Source of the DNA: an uncultured Bacteroidales bacterium
GTDB taxonomy: Bacteria; Bacteroidota; Bacteroidia; Bacteroidales; P3
NCBI GenBank assembly: GCA_937886715.1
Contig: CAKZZD010000022.1
Location: forward strand, 1-64,000
Reading direction: 5' to 3'
Length of the DNA: 64,000 nt
Position numbers and translations under genes: made by a program. This document shows positions 41,934 through 51,227 of the stretch, one piece after another (within the stretch, counting starts at the first letter, position 1; each line of letters opens with the position of its first letter). The notes under the pieces were generated by a model. The model did not search any database. It was not told where the DNA came from and saw nothing but the letters and a program-made list of their open reading frames with translations.

Positions 41934-43322
41934 TTAATAATGCAATTTTATGCCCATACTGAGGGGATAGACACTGGTGTCGAGCGCGGGGCTGCCGTCC
42001 TTGCGGTCGGTATGGAACAATGGAGTCAGCGACCCCTGCACGAAAAACGACAGATGACTCCACCCGATGTCGAAACGCAGGTCGCAACGGAAACGGTTGT
42101 AGAGATGGCCTATCGTGTCGGTGATCACGTCGATGTACATGCCATCGGCATCCGTTGCATCGGTTCGGGTACACTGGCTGAGGATGGCCGCAGAAGAGTT
42201 ATGGAGGGAGACGGCAGGACGCAACTCCGCACTGAGGCGCAACCCTTTGTAGTCCAGCCGGCGATGCCATTCCACACGGATCGGGACCGATACCGTCGCC
42301 GCTGAGAGGCGACTGCTCCACACTCTTTTCTGCCCCTCGAATCGGGGCCGGTTGTAGTACTCTGGCTCGTCCACGGGTCCCAAATGGGTCAAACCGCTGA
42401 CAGGATCGAAGGTAGTGCCCATCAGCCTGGGAAACGAGTAATACTCCGCAGTAGTTCCCATACCGATACCAAAGTCCCAGTGTGGCAGACGAAACACATT
42501 CCAACCCAAACTCACGTCGAACAATCCCATGCAGGGGACATCGGGGGCAGAGACATTCATGGCATAGTCGCCCATGGGTGGCGCCATACCGCCAAAAGGA
42601 CTTTGCGACCAACCGAGGAAACCTATCGAAAAGCCGCCGAACATACGATGTATGCGTGGCGAAAGACGGAATTGGAAGGCTTCCTCTTGATCGTCAACAC
42701 CCATCTGTTCGTTGCGGCTCTCTCCGCCGGCAGTGCGCATCATGTCGGAACTGGCCACATGGCGGTAGCGCAGCACTGCATAGTCGGAGCTCTGCAGCAA
42801 TGCCTGATCGGCAACCACAGGATGTGGCACCATCAGCTCGCTGTGACCTTTCGCATCAAGCCTCAAAAACTCAAAACGCAACGTGTCGCTCCCACCGACA
42901 AGCCACAACTGGCTGTCATCATACGTACTCACGCTCAGCCGCTTGGACGTGGTGTGGACATTGATTCCATTACGGTAAGGAAAGGAGGCTGGAACCACTA
43001 GCGTGTTGCCAGACATTTGCATACTCTTCAGCGGCAAACCAAGAGAGTCGGCCTGCGACAGGCGGCCGCTGGTCACCACCTGGATATAGTCGGCTGTGTC
43101 GGACATCACCGACACACTGTGTATGCCATACACCTCCACTTTGGCTATCGTCTGAAGCAGATCCTGGCGCAACACCAGTGTTTTTTCTTCTTCCTGCGCT
43201 GTGACCGTGACGGCAAAAGCCAACAGCATGGCAAACAAGCCTACAGCCGCCGCAGTAGGCGCGATTTTCTCCGCGATGCGCGTGTTTTTCTGCGACATCC
43301 GCATTCGTTGTATGTGTTTCAT
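41934..43322 (-). CDS. Predicted outer-membrane protein of the sigma-factor operon
   Basis: The 462-residue protein has a long N-terminal signal (1-43, ending VTVTAQ). An adhesin-like beta region (about 60-170) resembles the repeated parallel-beta domains of surface-exposed head domains (VYGIHSVSVMSDTADYIQVV). A C-terminal barrel-like half has alternating strands (RMFGGFSIGFLGWSQ, then LRFDIGWSHLSFFVQGSL) and ends in LSMGIKLHY. No family name is certain. It lies 31 bases after the candidate anti-sigma gene. Confidence 0.7.
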   Translation of the reverse strand: MKHIQRMRMSQKNTRIAEKIAPTAAAVGLFAMLLAFAVTVTAQEEEKTLVLRQDLLQTIAKVEVYGIHSVSVMSDTADYIQVVTSGRLSQADSLGLPLKSMQMSGNTLVVPASFPYRNGINVHTTSKRLSVSTYDDSQLWLVGGSDTLRFEFLRLDAKGHSELMVPHPVVADQALLQSSDYAVLRYRHVASSDMMRTAGGESRNEQMGVDDQEEAFQFRLSPRIHRMFGGFSIGFLGWSQSPFGGMAPPMGDYAMNVSAPDVPCMGLFDVSLGWNVFRLPHWDFGIGMGTTAEYYSFPRLMGTTFDPVSGLTHLGPVDEPEYYNRPRFEGQKRVWSSRLSAATVSVPIRVEWHRRLDYKGLRLSAELRPAVSLHNSSAAILSQCTRTDATDADGMYIDVITDTIGHLYNRFRCDLRFDIGWSHLSFFVQGSLTPLFHTDRKDGSPALDTSVYPLSMGIKLHY

Positions 43323-43353
43323 ATCGTATGTGTTTTTCTTTTTCCGGAATTGT

Positions 43354-43995
43354 CTAATTTTTTGCCGTCAGCGGTTCAAGCCATGGGTTGATGGCCAGGC
43401 GGGCATTCTCCACCACCGTGGCCACACTGACCGAGGGCTCAGGCAGCGGCACCGACACCATGCTGTCCTCAGTCGACGGCATTTCCTCTTGGGCCTGACA
43501 GGGGTCGGTGGACACCTCTTCTGCCAACACAGGTTCTTCTGTCGGAACATGCTGGATGTCGGCAGGAGGGATGGTACGTATGGGACGGACGGGCGTTGGG
43601 GCGACAGGGCTCACCGGCTGTTCCTCGGCCGTGGTTTCGGTTTCACTTTCATGCGCCACTGGCGTCACCACTCCGGCCAGCACAGGACCTTCGGGAGGTT
43701 GCCGAGTGAGCAACAGCAGGGTGGTGGTAGTCAGCAGCAGCAACAGCACCGCAGCAGCAGCACGCCACCAAGCAAAAGAGCCTCCTTCATTCTTCATCAT
43801 CAGCTCCTTGTCGGGCATGGCGGCCACCACCGGAGTCACTTTCACGGCAGCCACCTCATCCATCTCCTCCTTCATTTCGGGATGTGCGGCAAGAAATTCC
43901 TCCACCGCAATGCGCTCTTCCGGCGACAGTGCCCCGTCGGCATAGCGCATCAGCCAGCCTTCGCAGTTGTCCTTCGTGATCATATCCTTATTCAT
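43354..43995 (-). CDS. Candidate membrane anti-sigma factor
   Basis: The 213-residue protein has an N-terminal helical domain (about 1-60) with the CEGWLMRYADGALSPEERIAV pattern typical of anti-sigma factors without a zinc motif, one membrane helix (about 77-97), and a Pro/Glu-rich periplasmic tail. It overlaps the sigma gene by four bases (ATGA). The pairing and topology suggest that it holds the sigma factor at the membrane until an envelope signal arrives. The tail resembles no FecR sensor domain, so the signal is unknown. Confidence 0.75.
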   Translation of the reverse strand: MNKDMITKDNCEGWLMRYADGALSPEERIAVEEFLAAHPEMKEEMDEVAAVKVTPVVAAMPDKELMMKNEGGSFAWWRAAAAVLLLLLTTTTLLLLTRQPPEGPVLAGVVTPVAHESETETTAEEQPVSPVAPTPVRPIRTIPPADIQHVPTEEPVLAEEVSTDPCQAQEEMPSTEDSMVSVPLPEPSVSVATVVENARLAINPWLEPLTAKN

Positions 43996-44465
43996 TTGTA
44001 ATCCTCCAGTTGCTTTTTCAGTTGTTTGCGTGCACGGTAAAGATAAACGCCCACCTGCTGTTCGCTGAGCCCCGTGAGGCGCGACATCTCGGCATATTCG
44101 TAACCCTCCAGGTCGCGCAGCAGCACCAGCGCCCGTTGCTGTTCCGGCAGGGTGGCAAGGGCCTTGGCCAGACTGTCGCGCAGCTCGTAGTTGTCGTGCT
44201 GACGGTATGCCGCCTCGGAATCAATCTGTGCGCGGCGCACCACCTCGTCATGGCGGTGCATGTCCACCAGGCGACGGTAGAGGGCTCTGACAAGCCAGCC
44301 CCGGGCACCCCCGGCCTCCACCTCGTTGCGCTTCTCCCACAGGTCGGCGAAAACATCCTGCACCGCATCTTCGGCAGCTGCGCTCAGATTGGCATAGCGC
44401 AGCGCAAAACGGTAGAGGTCGTCGCCCAGATGACGCACACAACGATTGTATTCTTTCGCATTCAT
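43992..44465 (-). CDS. ECF-type RNA polymerase sigma factor
   Basis: The 157-residue protein has sigma region 2 at about 13-75 (YRFALRYANLSAAAEDAVQD, then FADLWEKR) and region 4 at about 97-150 (LPEQQRALVLLRDLEGYEYA, then EMSRLTGLSEQQVGVYLYRA). I chose the ATG at 44465; an extension to 44543 would read through the ruvB terminator. With the three genes downstream it forms a compact sigma, anti-sigma and envelope protein operon, possibly autoregulated. Confidence 0.9.
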   Translation of the reverse strand: MNAKEYNRCVRHLGDDLYRFALRYANLSAAAEDAVQDVFADLWEKRNEVEAGGARGWLVRALYRRLVDMHRHDEVVRRAQIDSEAAYRQHDNYELRDSLAKALATLPEQQRALVLLRDLEGYEYAEMSRLTGLSEQQVGVYLYRARKQLKKQLEDYK

Positions 44466-44511
44466 TTCTGTACAATATACGTCCGGCAGCACCCTTTTCT
44501 TACAGCCCACG

Positions 44512-44556
44512 GAAAAAAAAATCAGCTCCCAACCGCTATGCATGCGGGCGAGAGCT
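44512..44556 (-). terminator. Rho-independent terminator of ruvB
   Basis: On the minus strand a 13-bp stem with two G-U pairs and one mismatch (44556-44544 with 44536-44524) closes a 7-base loop and ends in nine T residues. It separates ruvB from the sigma operon. Confidence 0.82.
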
Positions 44557-44584
44557 TTGTTTTTGGGAACGGGCCGGCGGTTTG

Positions 44585-45604
44585 TCAGAACAACTCCTGC
44601 TGCGTGCCCTGCTTGATTTTGCCGAGGTGCTGATAGGCCAGCATGGTGGCCTCGCGGCCGCGGGGCGTACGCATCAGATAACCTTCCTGGATAAGGTAGG
44701 GCTCATACACCTCCTCCACCGTGCCGGGATCCTCGCCCACGGCTGTGGCAATAGTGCCGAGACCCACAGGGCCTCCCTTGAACTTGTCAATGATGGTGGA
44801 CAGGATGCGGATATCCATATCGTCCAATCCATTGCGGTCCACATTCAGCGCCTGCAGCGCATAGCGCGCAATGTCGAGCGTGATGGTGCCGTCGCCTTTC
44901 ACCTGGGCAAAATCGCGCACGCGGCGCAACAGTCGGTTGGCAATACGGGGGGTGCCGCGGCTGCGGCGGGCAATCTCGATGGCACTCTCGCTGGTGATCT
45001 TCACCTGCAACAGGCCCGCCGAGCGGTTGACGATATGGGTGAGCGTCTCCGCATCGTAGTATTCCAGACGGCAATTGATGCCGAAACGGGCACGCAGCGG
45101 AGCGGTGAGCATACCGCTGCGCGTGGTGGCGCCGATGAGGGTGAAGGGCTTCAGATTCAGCTGCACCGAACGGGCGGCAGGGCCGCTCTCGATCATGATG
45201 TCGATGCGGAAATCTTCCATGGCACTATAGAGATACTCCTCCACCACAGGCGACAAACGGTGGATTTCGTCGATGAAGAGCACATCGTTGGGCTGGAGCG
45301 ACGTGAGCAAACCGGCCAGGTCGCCGGGTTTGTCAAGCACCGGACCGCTGGTAGTCTTGATACTGACACCCAGCTCATTGGCGATAATATTGGAGAGGGT
45401 GGTCTTTCCTAGACCCGGAGGCCCATACAGCAGCACATGGTCGAGCGGCTCGCAACGGTCCTTGGCAGCACGGACGAACACCTTGAGGTTCTCCACCACC
45501 TGGTCCTGACCGGCAAAAGCGTCAAAACCCGAAGGGCGCAACGCACGCTCGATGTCCTTCTCCTGCGCAGAGATACTGCGGCTGTCCAAATTGTCGTTAG
45601 GCAT
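44585..45604 (-). CDS. ruvB: Holliday junction branch-migration helicase RuvB
   Basis: The 339-residue AAA+ protein has Walker A GPPGLGKTT at 61-69, Walker B FIDEIHRL with Asp112 and Glu113, sensor I IGATTRSGML, and the C-terminal winged-helix domain ending with the typical GYLMRTPRGREAT. It drives branch migration with RuvA, which is not in the window. It is transcribed alone, with its own promoter at 45700 and a terminator at 44512. Confidence 0.96.
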   Translation of the reverse strand: MPNDNLDSRSISAQEKDIERALRPSGFDAFAGQDQVVENLKVFVRAAKDRCEPLDHVLLYGPPGLGKTTLSNIIANELGVSIKTTSGPVLDKPGDLAGLLTSLQPNDVLFIDEIHRLSPVVEEYLYSAMEDFRIDIMIESGPAARSVQLNLKPFTLIGATTRSGMLTAPLRARFGINCRLEYYDAETLTHIVNRSAGLLQVKITSESAIEIARRSRGTPRIANRLLRRVRDFAQVKGDGTITLDIARYALQALNVDRNGLDDMDIRILSTIIDKFKGGPVGLGTIATAVGEDPGTVEEVYEPYLIQEGYLMRTPRGREATMLAYQHLGKIKQGTQQELF

Positions 45605-45699
45605 TGTCGCTATTCCTTTCCGTTTAGTATGCTATTCTCCTCATCTGAACACTCTTAGTGTGCCTGACACCCCAGGCCTGCAACACGCGGTTCAAATTG

Positions 45700-45730
45700 C
45701 AAAAATATAACTTTTTACCGACATAACAAA
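45700..45730 (-). promoter_or_regulatory. Promoter of ruvB
   Basis: On the minus strand TTTG (45730-45727) and TATTTTTG (45707-45700) are 19 bases apart. The leader to the ruvB ATG is about 90 bases. Confidence 0.72.
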
Positions 45731-45793
45731 AAAAAACTTGCACACCCCTCCTATACGCTTTCCCCGACATGCCAACACCCTGACATCCACCTA

Positions 45794-45845
45794 CCAACTC
45801 CTACTGCAGTAGGAGTTGGGTAGGAGTTGGGTAGGAGTTGATAAG
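45794..45845. repeat. Palindromic 11-base-unit repeat element, copy 3
   Basis: One left unit (45794-45804), the centre TGCA (45805-45808) and three right units of the complement (45809-45841, the last shortened) end in GATAAG at 45845. The inner palindrome including TGCA is perfectly symmetric. It lies in the 491-base gap between divergent ruvB and the universal-stress gene, about 100 bases upstream of the ruvB -7 box. I see no gene or convincing promoter between 45846 and 46095. Confidence 0.9.
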
Positions 45846-46095
45846 AAGATGGTATTGGGAATCAGGCTGTTGCAAGTGACGTTTAACATTTGCTTCAAAA
45901 AGGGCGATAAAAACGGCTAACTATCATGGAACATGGCAGTTATAGAACGGAAAGGGCGTGGAGCGGAATCGGCAGAGATGGGGGTCGGAAGGCCGAGAGG
46001 AGGAGCACTGGCAACAAAAAAGTGGAGATGAGCCACAATAATATGGCGAGTGTATCGTTAACAAGTTACATAATGATATTAATGAATAATATAAA

Positions 46096-46944
46096 ATGCA
46101 GTATATGAAGCCTATCATCGTAGGAACCGACTTTTCAGAAGGGTCATACAACGCACTGGAGCTGGCCATCGACGTGGCCAACCGCATGCAGAGCGACATA
46201 TTGCTGATGTGGGTGAAGCGCGAGAAGCTGCTCATCAACAGCGAGCAGGTGGAGATTATGGCAAATCTGGCCAAGGACAAGCTGATTCAGCTGTGCGAGA
46301 AATACCAAGAGCGGATGAAATACGGCCGCATCCACTGGATGATAAGCAAGGGCAAGGTGGCCCCGGCACTGGCCGTCACCGCCACACGCGAATTGGCGCC
46401 GATCATCATCATCGGCACCAACGGTGCGTCGGGATTTGAGAAATATTGGATTGGCAGTCAGGCCGTTCGCATAGTGCAGGACAGCCCGTGTCCGGTGCTG
46501 ACGGTGCGTCAGGGCTACGATTTCCACAAGAAGCTGGAGCGCATCGTGGTGCCCATCCGGGTGAACGCCAATTCGCGCCAGAAGGTGCCGCCGGCAGCAT
46601 CGATGGCCAAAGTGTTTGATTCCGAAGTGCATATCCTGGGTCTGCTCGACATGAAAGAGGACGAGACCGCCCTGCGGACCTACATAGCCCAGTCGATGGA
46701 ATATCTCGAACGCGAAGGCATCCCCTACAAATTCGAGATTCGTCCCTATTCGAGCTATAGCGACACAGTGCTCAACTATGCCGAGGAGATCAAGGCCGAC
46801 TTGCTGGTGATCAACACTGAGCAGGACCGCATCATCTCGCAGATCTTCCTGGGAACCAATGCCCAACAGATTGTCCACAAGTCGCAGATACCGGTGCTAT
46901 GCATTCATCCTGAGGACTATATCAACGTGAGCGCGAAAGTGTGA
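46096..46944 (+). CDS. Universal stress protein with two Usp domains
   Basis: The 282-residue protein has two tandem Usp folds (about 4-140 and 150-280). The first keeps the ATP-binding loop G-x2-G-x9-G-S (GTNGASGFEKYWIGSQ, about residues 111-126); the second looks degenerate. Such tandem proteins bind ATP and modulate stress survival. The start could be Met1 (46096) or Met4 (46105). Its stop codon shares one base with the ATG of the next gene (TGATG), so the two are co-expressed. Confidence 0.88.
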   Translation: MQYMKPIIVGTDFSEGSYNALELAIDVANRMQSDILLMWVKREKLLINSEQVEIMANLAKDKLIQLCEKYQERMKYGRIHWMISKGKVAPALAVTATRELAPIIIIGTNGASGFEKYWIGSQAVRIVQDSPCPVLTVRQGYDFHKKLERIVVPIRVNANSRQKVPPAASMAKVFDSEVHILGLLDMKEDETALRTYIAQSMEYLEREGIPYKFEIRPYSSYSDTVLNYAEEIKADLLVINTEQDRIISQIFLGTNAQQIVHKSQIPVLCIHPEDYINVSAKV

Positions 46945-48200
46945 TGGGAGGAAACTACGACGTGATAGTGGTCGGAGGCGGAGCCTCGGGGCTAATGGCA
47001 GCCGTGACTGCCGCCGAACGCGGCCGCAATGTGCTGCTGCTCGAGAAGATGGACCAGGCGGGGCGCAAGCTGCGCATCACCGGCAAAGGGCGCTGCAACC
47101 TGACCAATATGTCGCCGCTGCGCGAGACACTGTCGCACATCGGGTCGGACAGCCGATTCCTGCGCAATGCATACGGGCGTTTCTTCAACCAGGAACTGAT
47201 GGATTTTTTCACCAACCGGGGGGTGGAACTCGTCGTGGAACGGGGCAACCGCGTGTTCCCCGCCAGCGGAAAATCGCTCGACATCTTTCTGGCGCTGATC
47301 AACGACCTGGAACGACGCGACAATGTGACCATCCGCAAGAACTGCGCGGTGAAGCGCATCGAGACCTACCAGGAGGGCCACTTCCGCAGGGTCACAGCCG
47401 TCATACTGCAAAACGGCGAACGCATCGCATGCCCCAACATAGTGCTGGCCACAGGCGGCATGTCCTACCCCACCACCGGATCGACAGGCGCCGGCTACCG
47501 CATAGCCACCGACCTGGGCCATACCGTGAAGGAGCCTGTGCCGTCGCTTGTGGCCATGAACTGCAGCGAGGCGCTGCCTTCGGAAATGGTGGGCTTTGCG
47601 CTCAAGAATGTCAATCTGAGCATCATCGACGCGGAGGGCCGCACGTTGTCGTCGCATTTCGGCGAAATGTCGTTTACAGAAGACGGCATTGCAGGACCTA
47701 TTGCGCTGAGCGCCAGCCGCATCGCGTCGCGTCCGCTACACAACGGCGCCACTCTCAAGGCACGTATCGACCTCAAGCCGGCGCTGACTGCCGAACAACT
47801 GGACAAACGATTGATAGCAGATCTGGACCAGAACGGCACACGCATATTCAACGATGCGCTCCGGATGTGGCTCCCCGCAGAACTTATCCCGCTGGCACTA
47901 AAGAGTTTGCATATCGAATACTACAAACGGCTCAACCAGATCAATGGAGAAGAACGGCGGCGTCTGGGCAAATGGCTCAAGGCAATGGAACTCACGCTAT
48001 GCGGCACCCACGATTTCAACGAGGCCATCATCACCCAAGGAGGCGTCAACCTCGACGAGGTGAATCCCAAAACGATGGAATCGCGTCTGGTGCAGGGCCT
48101 CTACATCGTTGGCGAACTGCTCGACCTCGATGCCGACACGGGTGGCTACAACCTGCAGATAGCCTTCTCCACCGGCCATGCTGCCGGCGCAGCCATCTAA
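46944..48200 (+). CDS. FAD-dependent oxidoreductase of the BaiN/HI0933 family
   Basis: The 418-residue flavoprotein opens with the FAD-binding VIVVGGGASGLMAAVTAAERG and the HI0933 hallmark GRKLRITGKGRCNLTN. Near the C terminus are TQGGVNLDEVNPKTMESRL and GYNLQIAFSTGHAAG. Family members include YhiN and BaiN, the latter proposed in bile-acid dehydroxylation. The physiological substrate of most members, including this one, is unknown. I chose the ATG at 46944, overlapping the stress-protein stop; a GTG one codon earlier is also in frame. Confidence 0.88.
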   Translation: MGGNYDVIVVGGGASGLMAAVTAAERGRNVLLLEKMDQAGRKLRITGKGRCNLTNMSPLRETLSHIGSDSRFLRNAYGRFFNQELMDFFTNRGVELVVERGNRVFPASGKSLDIFLALINDLERRDNVTIRKNCAVKRIETYQEGHFRRVTAVILQNGERIACPNIVLATGGMSYPTTGSTGAGYRIATDLGHTVKEPVPSLVAMNCSEALPSEMVGFALKNVNLSIIDAEGRTLSSHFGEMSFTEDGIAGPIALSASRIASRPLHNGATLKARIDLKPALTAEQLDKRLIADLDQNGTRIFNDALRMWLPAELIPLALKSLHIEYYKRLNQINGEERRRLGKWLKAMELTLCGTHDFNEAIITQGGVNLDEVNPKTMESRLVQGLYIVGELLDLDADTGGYNLQIAFSTGHAAGAAI

Positions 48201-48241
48201 CATAGAATGAAGCACTTGTGCTGCAGATAGCAGCGAGGGAT

Positions 48242-50158
48242 CTACTGCTCGGCGGAGATGACGGCATCCTCCCACTCCTGCATCTTTTTGTCGAGCTGGT
48301 CCTTCAACGACTGGTATTCCTTGTAGAAGTCGGGGCTTTGGGCCTCGCCGGTGGCGAGAATGGCATCTTTAGCAGCGATATCAGCCTCGAGGGCTTCGAT
48401 TTCCTGTTCTTTCTGCTTCACGACGTTTTGCAACTTGCGCCGCTCACGCTCGCGCTCTTTGCTTTGCTCGTAGGCCTGCTTGGAGGCCGACATTTCTTTC
48501 GCCTTGCCAGAAAAAGAGGACTGCTGGAGGGATGGAGCGGCAGCGACGCTGCTGTTTGCATTCTCCAGAAACTCCATGATGTCGCACTTGTATTCGTGCA
48601 CGGCGCCGTCGCGGAACTCGTACAGTTCGTCGGTCAGGCCGCTGAGGAAGTCGCGGTCGTGGCTCACCACAATCAGCGTGCCGGTGTACTGCAGGAGGGC
48701 ATTCTTCAATATGTCCTTCGAGTTCATGTCCAAGTGGTTAGTGGGCTCGTCAAGCACCAGAAGGTTGCTCGGCGTCAAGAGCAACTTGGCCAGCGCCAGG
48801 CGGGCCTTCTCGCCGCCGCTGAGCACTTTCACCTTCTTGTCGATATCGTCGTCGGAGAAAAGGAAACTGCCCAGGATGTTGCGTATCTTCGGGCGGATGT
48901 CGCCCTGGGCGATGTCGTCAATGGTCTCGAACACCGTCTTGTCGAGATTGAGCATAGCAGCCTGGTTCTGTGCATAGTAGCCAACCACAACGCCAGCACC
49001 GAGGCGGAACTGTCCGGTATAGTCGTTGATGTCGCCCACGATGATCTTGGCCATTGTCGACTTGCCCTCGCCATTGCGGCCCACAAAGGCAATCTTGCGC
49101 CCCGAAGTGATCAGCAGGTCGACCCCGTCGAAAACCTGATTCTCGCCGTAGGCTTTGCCCAAATGCTGAGCCTCGACCACAATCTTGCCGCTGTGGGGAG
49201 CCGGAGGAAACTGGAAATGAATGCTTTCCGTCGACACTTCGTCGATCGTGACACGATCCATGCGCTCCAACATCTTGATGCGGCTCTGCACCTGCTTCGA
49301 CTTGGTGGCCTTGTAGCGGAAACGCTCGATAAAAGCCTCAATCTGAGCCACCTGCCGCTGCTGGTTGGTCAGTTGTGCCATCTGGCTGGCACGGCGTTCC
49401 TGCATCTGCACCACATACTCCGAATAGGGACACTTGTAGTCGTAGATACGGCCAGCCGTGATCTCGATGGTGCGGCGGGTGATGTTGTCGAGGAAAGTGC
49501 GGTCGTGGCTCACCAGCACCACCGCTCCGGGATAGGACGAGAGGTAACCTTCGAGCCACTGGATCGAGACGATGTCGAGATGGTTGGTAGGCTCGTCCAG
49601 CAGAAGGAAATCGGGACTGCGTAGAAGCAGCTTGGCCAGCTCGACACGCATCTGCCAGCCGCCGCTGAACACAGCCACCGGACGGTCAAAGTCGTCGTGC
49701 CTAAACCCCAGTCCCAGCAGCACCTTCTCGGCCGCCTCGCGACGGTGGCCTCCACCCAGCATGGCAATGTGCTCGGTGACATCGCTGTGGCGCTGCAGGA
49801 GTCGGGAATAGTCGTCCGACTCATAGTCGGTGCGTTCGGCGATCTCGGCCGTCAGCCGCTCCAGCTGGCGTTCCATCTCATCCAGCTGGCTGAAAGCCGT
49901 CAGCGTCTCTTCAATCACTGAGCCCACAGCGTCGGGCACCATCTCCTGCGGCAGGTAGCCCACCGTCTGGCCCGCAGCCATCACAATGGTGCCGCTCTCG
50001 GGCTCCTGCCATCCACACAAGATCTTCAACAGCGTCGACTTGCCGGCGCCGTTCATGCCCACCAGGCCAATACGGTCGTGGTCGCCGATGTTGAAGGTGA
50101 CATTCTCGAAAAGGTTGGTCCCCGTGAACTGGACCGAAAGGTTGTTAATGCTGATCAT
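48242..50158 (-). CDS. ABC-F family ribosome-associated ATPase
   Basis: The 638-residue protein has two ABC cassettes, Walker A GMNGAGKS at 34-41 and GRNGEGKS at about 350. Each is followed by LSGGE/FSGGW-type signatures and DEPTNHLD Walker B motifs, and an interdomain linker lies between them. A C-terminal coiled coil (about 540-638) of the Uup type has many Lys, Glu and Gln. No membrane segment is present, so it acts on ribosomes or DNA rather than in transport. The ATG at 50158 gives the usual start MISINNLSVQF; the longer reading to 50341 runs through the tonB terminator. Confidence 0.88.
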   Translation of the reverse strand: MISINNLSVQFTGTNLFENVTFNIGDHDRIGLVGMNGAGKSTLLKILCGWQEPESGTIVMAAGQTVGYLPQEMVPDAVGSVIEETLTAFSQLDEMERQLERLTAEIAERTDYESDDYSRLLQRHSDVTEHIAMLGGGHRREAAEKVLLGLGFRHDDFDRPVAVFSGGWQMRVELAKLLLRSPDFLLLDEPTNHLDIVSIQWLEGYLSSYPGAVVLVSHDRTFLDNITRRTIEITAGRIYDYKCPYSEYVVQMQERRASQMAQLTNQQRQVAQIEAFIERFRYKATKSKQVQSRIKMLERMDRVTIDEVSTESIHFQFPPAPHSGKIVVEAQHLGKAYGENQVFDGVDLLITSGRKIAFVGRNGEGKSTMAKIIVGDINDYTGQFRLGAGVVVGYYAQNQAAMLNLDKTVFETIDDIAQGDIRPKIRNILGSFLFSDDDIDKKVKVLSGGEKARLALAKLLLTPSNLLVLDEPTNHLDMNSKDILKNALLQYTGTLIVVSHDRDFLSGLTDELYEFRDGAVHEYKCDIMEFLENANSSVAAAPSLQQSSFSGKAKEMSASKQAYEQSKERERERRKLQNVVKQKEQEIEALEADIAAKDAILATGEAQSPDFYKEYQSLKDQLDKKMQEWEDAVISAEQ

Positions 50159-50160
50159 GC

Positions 50161-50198
50161 CAAAAAGAAAGGGCAGCAGAAAAGCATCCGCTGCCCTT
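50161..50198 (-). terminator. Rho-independent terminator after tonB
   Basis: A perfect 9-bp stem (AAGGGCAGC with GCTGCCCTT, 50198-50190 and 50177-50169) is followed on the minus strand by a T-rich tail. It ends the tonB transcript, and the ABC-F start codon lies three bases beyond the tail. Confidence 0.75.
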
Positions 50199-50223
50199 AT
50201 GTCCATCTGATTAATGTACGATA

Positions 50224-50913
50224 TTACTGCAGGTTGAAGTTGACGGGCAGGTTGTACTGCACACGCACAGCCTTGCCGCGCTGCTTGCCGGGAGTCCACT
50301 TGGGCATCGACTTGACAACGCGCACAGCCTCGGCGCCGCAACCGCCTCCGATGTCACGGAGCACCTTCACTCCCGACACCGAACCGTCCTTCTCGACCAC
50401 GAAGGTGACATAGACGCGGCCGGTGATGTTGTTCTCGCGGGCCAGCTGCGGATACTTGATATTCTGGGCGAGGAACTTGTACATAGCCTCGATGCCTCCC
50501 GGGAATTCGGGATCGTTCTCCACGACCTGGAAGATCACCTGCTCATCCTCTTCCTCTTCCTGCTCGACGACAACCGGGGTGATTTCAATATTCTGAGTAT
50601 TGTCGGTCACCTCAGCGTTCACAATACCGATTTCGTTGGTCGACTCGGCATCATCCTCGATGATGTTGAGCTCGGTGGTCACTTCGGGAGCCTCGGGAGG
50701 AGGAGGCGGGGGCAGCTCTTCCTGCTGCGTCTGGATCACGAGGTCTTCGATTTCATCAATTGCCGTGCGCTGGGTCACCTCGACCTGTTCCTGATCGTAA
50801 GATTTCACATTGAAAGCGACCAAAGCGGCGACCAAGACTACCACCAAACCAATCTCCAAATAGAGTCCCCGACGATTTTCGAGGTCTGCCTTAGGATTTT
50901 TCTTCAGTTCCAT
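50224..50913 (-). CDS. Energy transducer TonB
   Basis: The 229-residue protein has a short cytoplasmic basic start, one membrane helix (about 20-36), a periplasmic linker with a six-Pro stretch (68-73) and acidic repeats, and the TonB C-terminal domain (about 145-229, FPGGIEAMYKFLAQNIKYPQ, then GRVYVTFVVEKDGSV). It should transmit the proton-motive force of ExbB/ExbD to outer-membrane receptors; those partners are not in the window. It is divergent from the DUF389 gene across a gap with a palindromic repeat. Confidence 0.92.
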   Translation of the reverse strand: MELKKNPKADLENRRGLYLEIGLVVVLVAALVAFNVKSYDQEQVEVTQRTAIDEIEDLVIQTQQEELPPPPPPEAPEVTTELNIIEDDAESTNEIGIVNAEVTDNTQNIEITPVVVEQEEEEDEQVIFQVVENDPEFPGGIEAMYKFLAQNIKYPQLARENNITGRVYVTFVVEKDGSVSGVKVLRDIGGGCGAEAVRVVKSMPKWTPGKQRGKAVRVQYNLPVNFNLQ

Positions 50914-51227
50914 ATATTTGTCTTTTAGTAGTTTATCCGAATCTCAAGACTTTTTTGAAGCCTTTTTTCACACCGCTAAAATACAAAAAAAAACTAACTT
51001 ACCAACAAAAAAATGTGAAAAAAGCAACTTTTTTGCACAATTTTCGACGGTTGTGCTCCGGCCGGCCAGGCTACACTACCCGCCCTACAACGCCCTCGTC
51101 AGCAGTGCCCCATGCCGACAAAAAACGCCCGTCCCCCACCCCATCGCATATCCGCATCCGAAAAACAGCCTCAACAGACTATGTTTCAAACACATAAACA
51201 GCGTATCATCACCTTACCATCACCCTA

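Noticed and set aside
45926..46108. A 60-codon frame before the universal stress gene
   Set aside because: No signal, domain or good start context; its 3' end overlaps the start of the real gene.
48218..49624. A 468-codon plus-strand frame opposite the ABC-F gene
   Set aside because: It covers the ABC-F signature regions in antisense and carries no recognisable domain.
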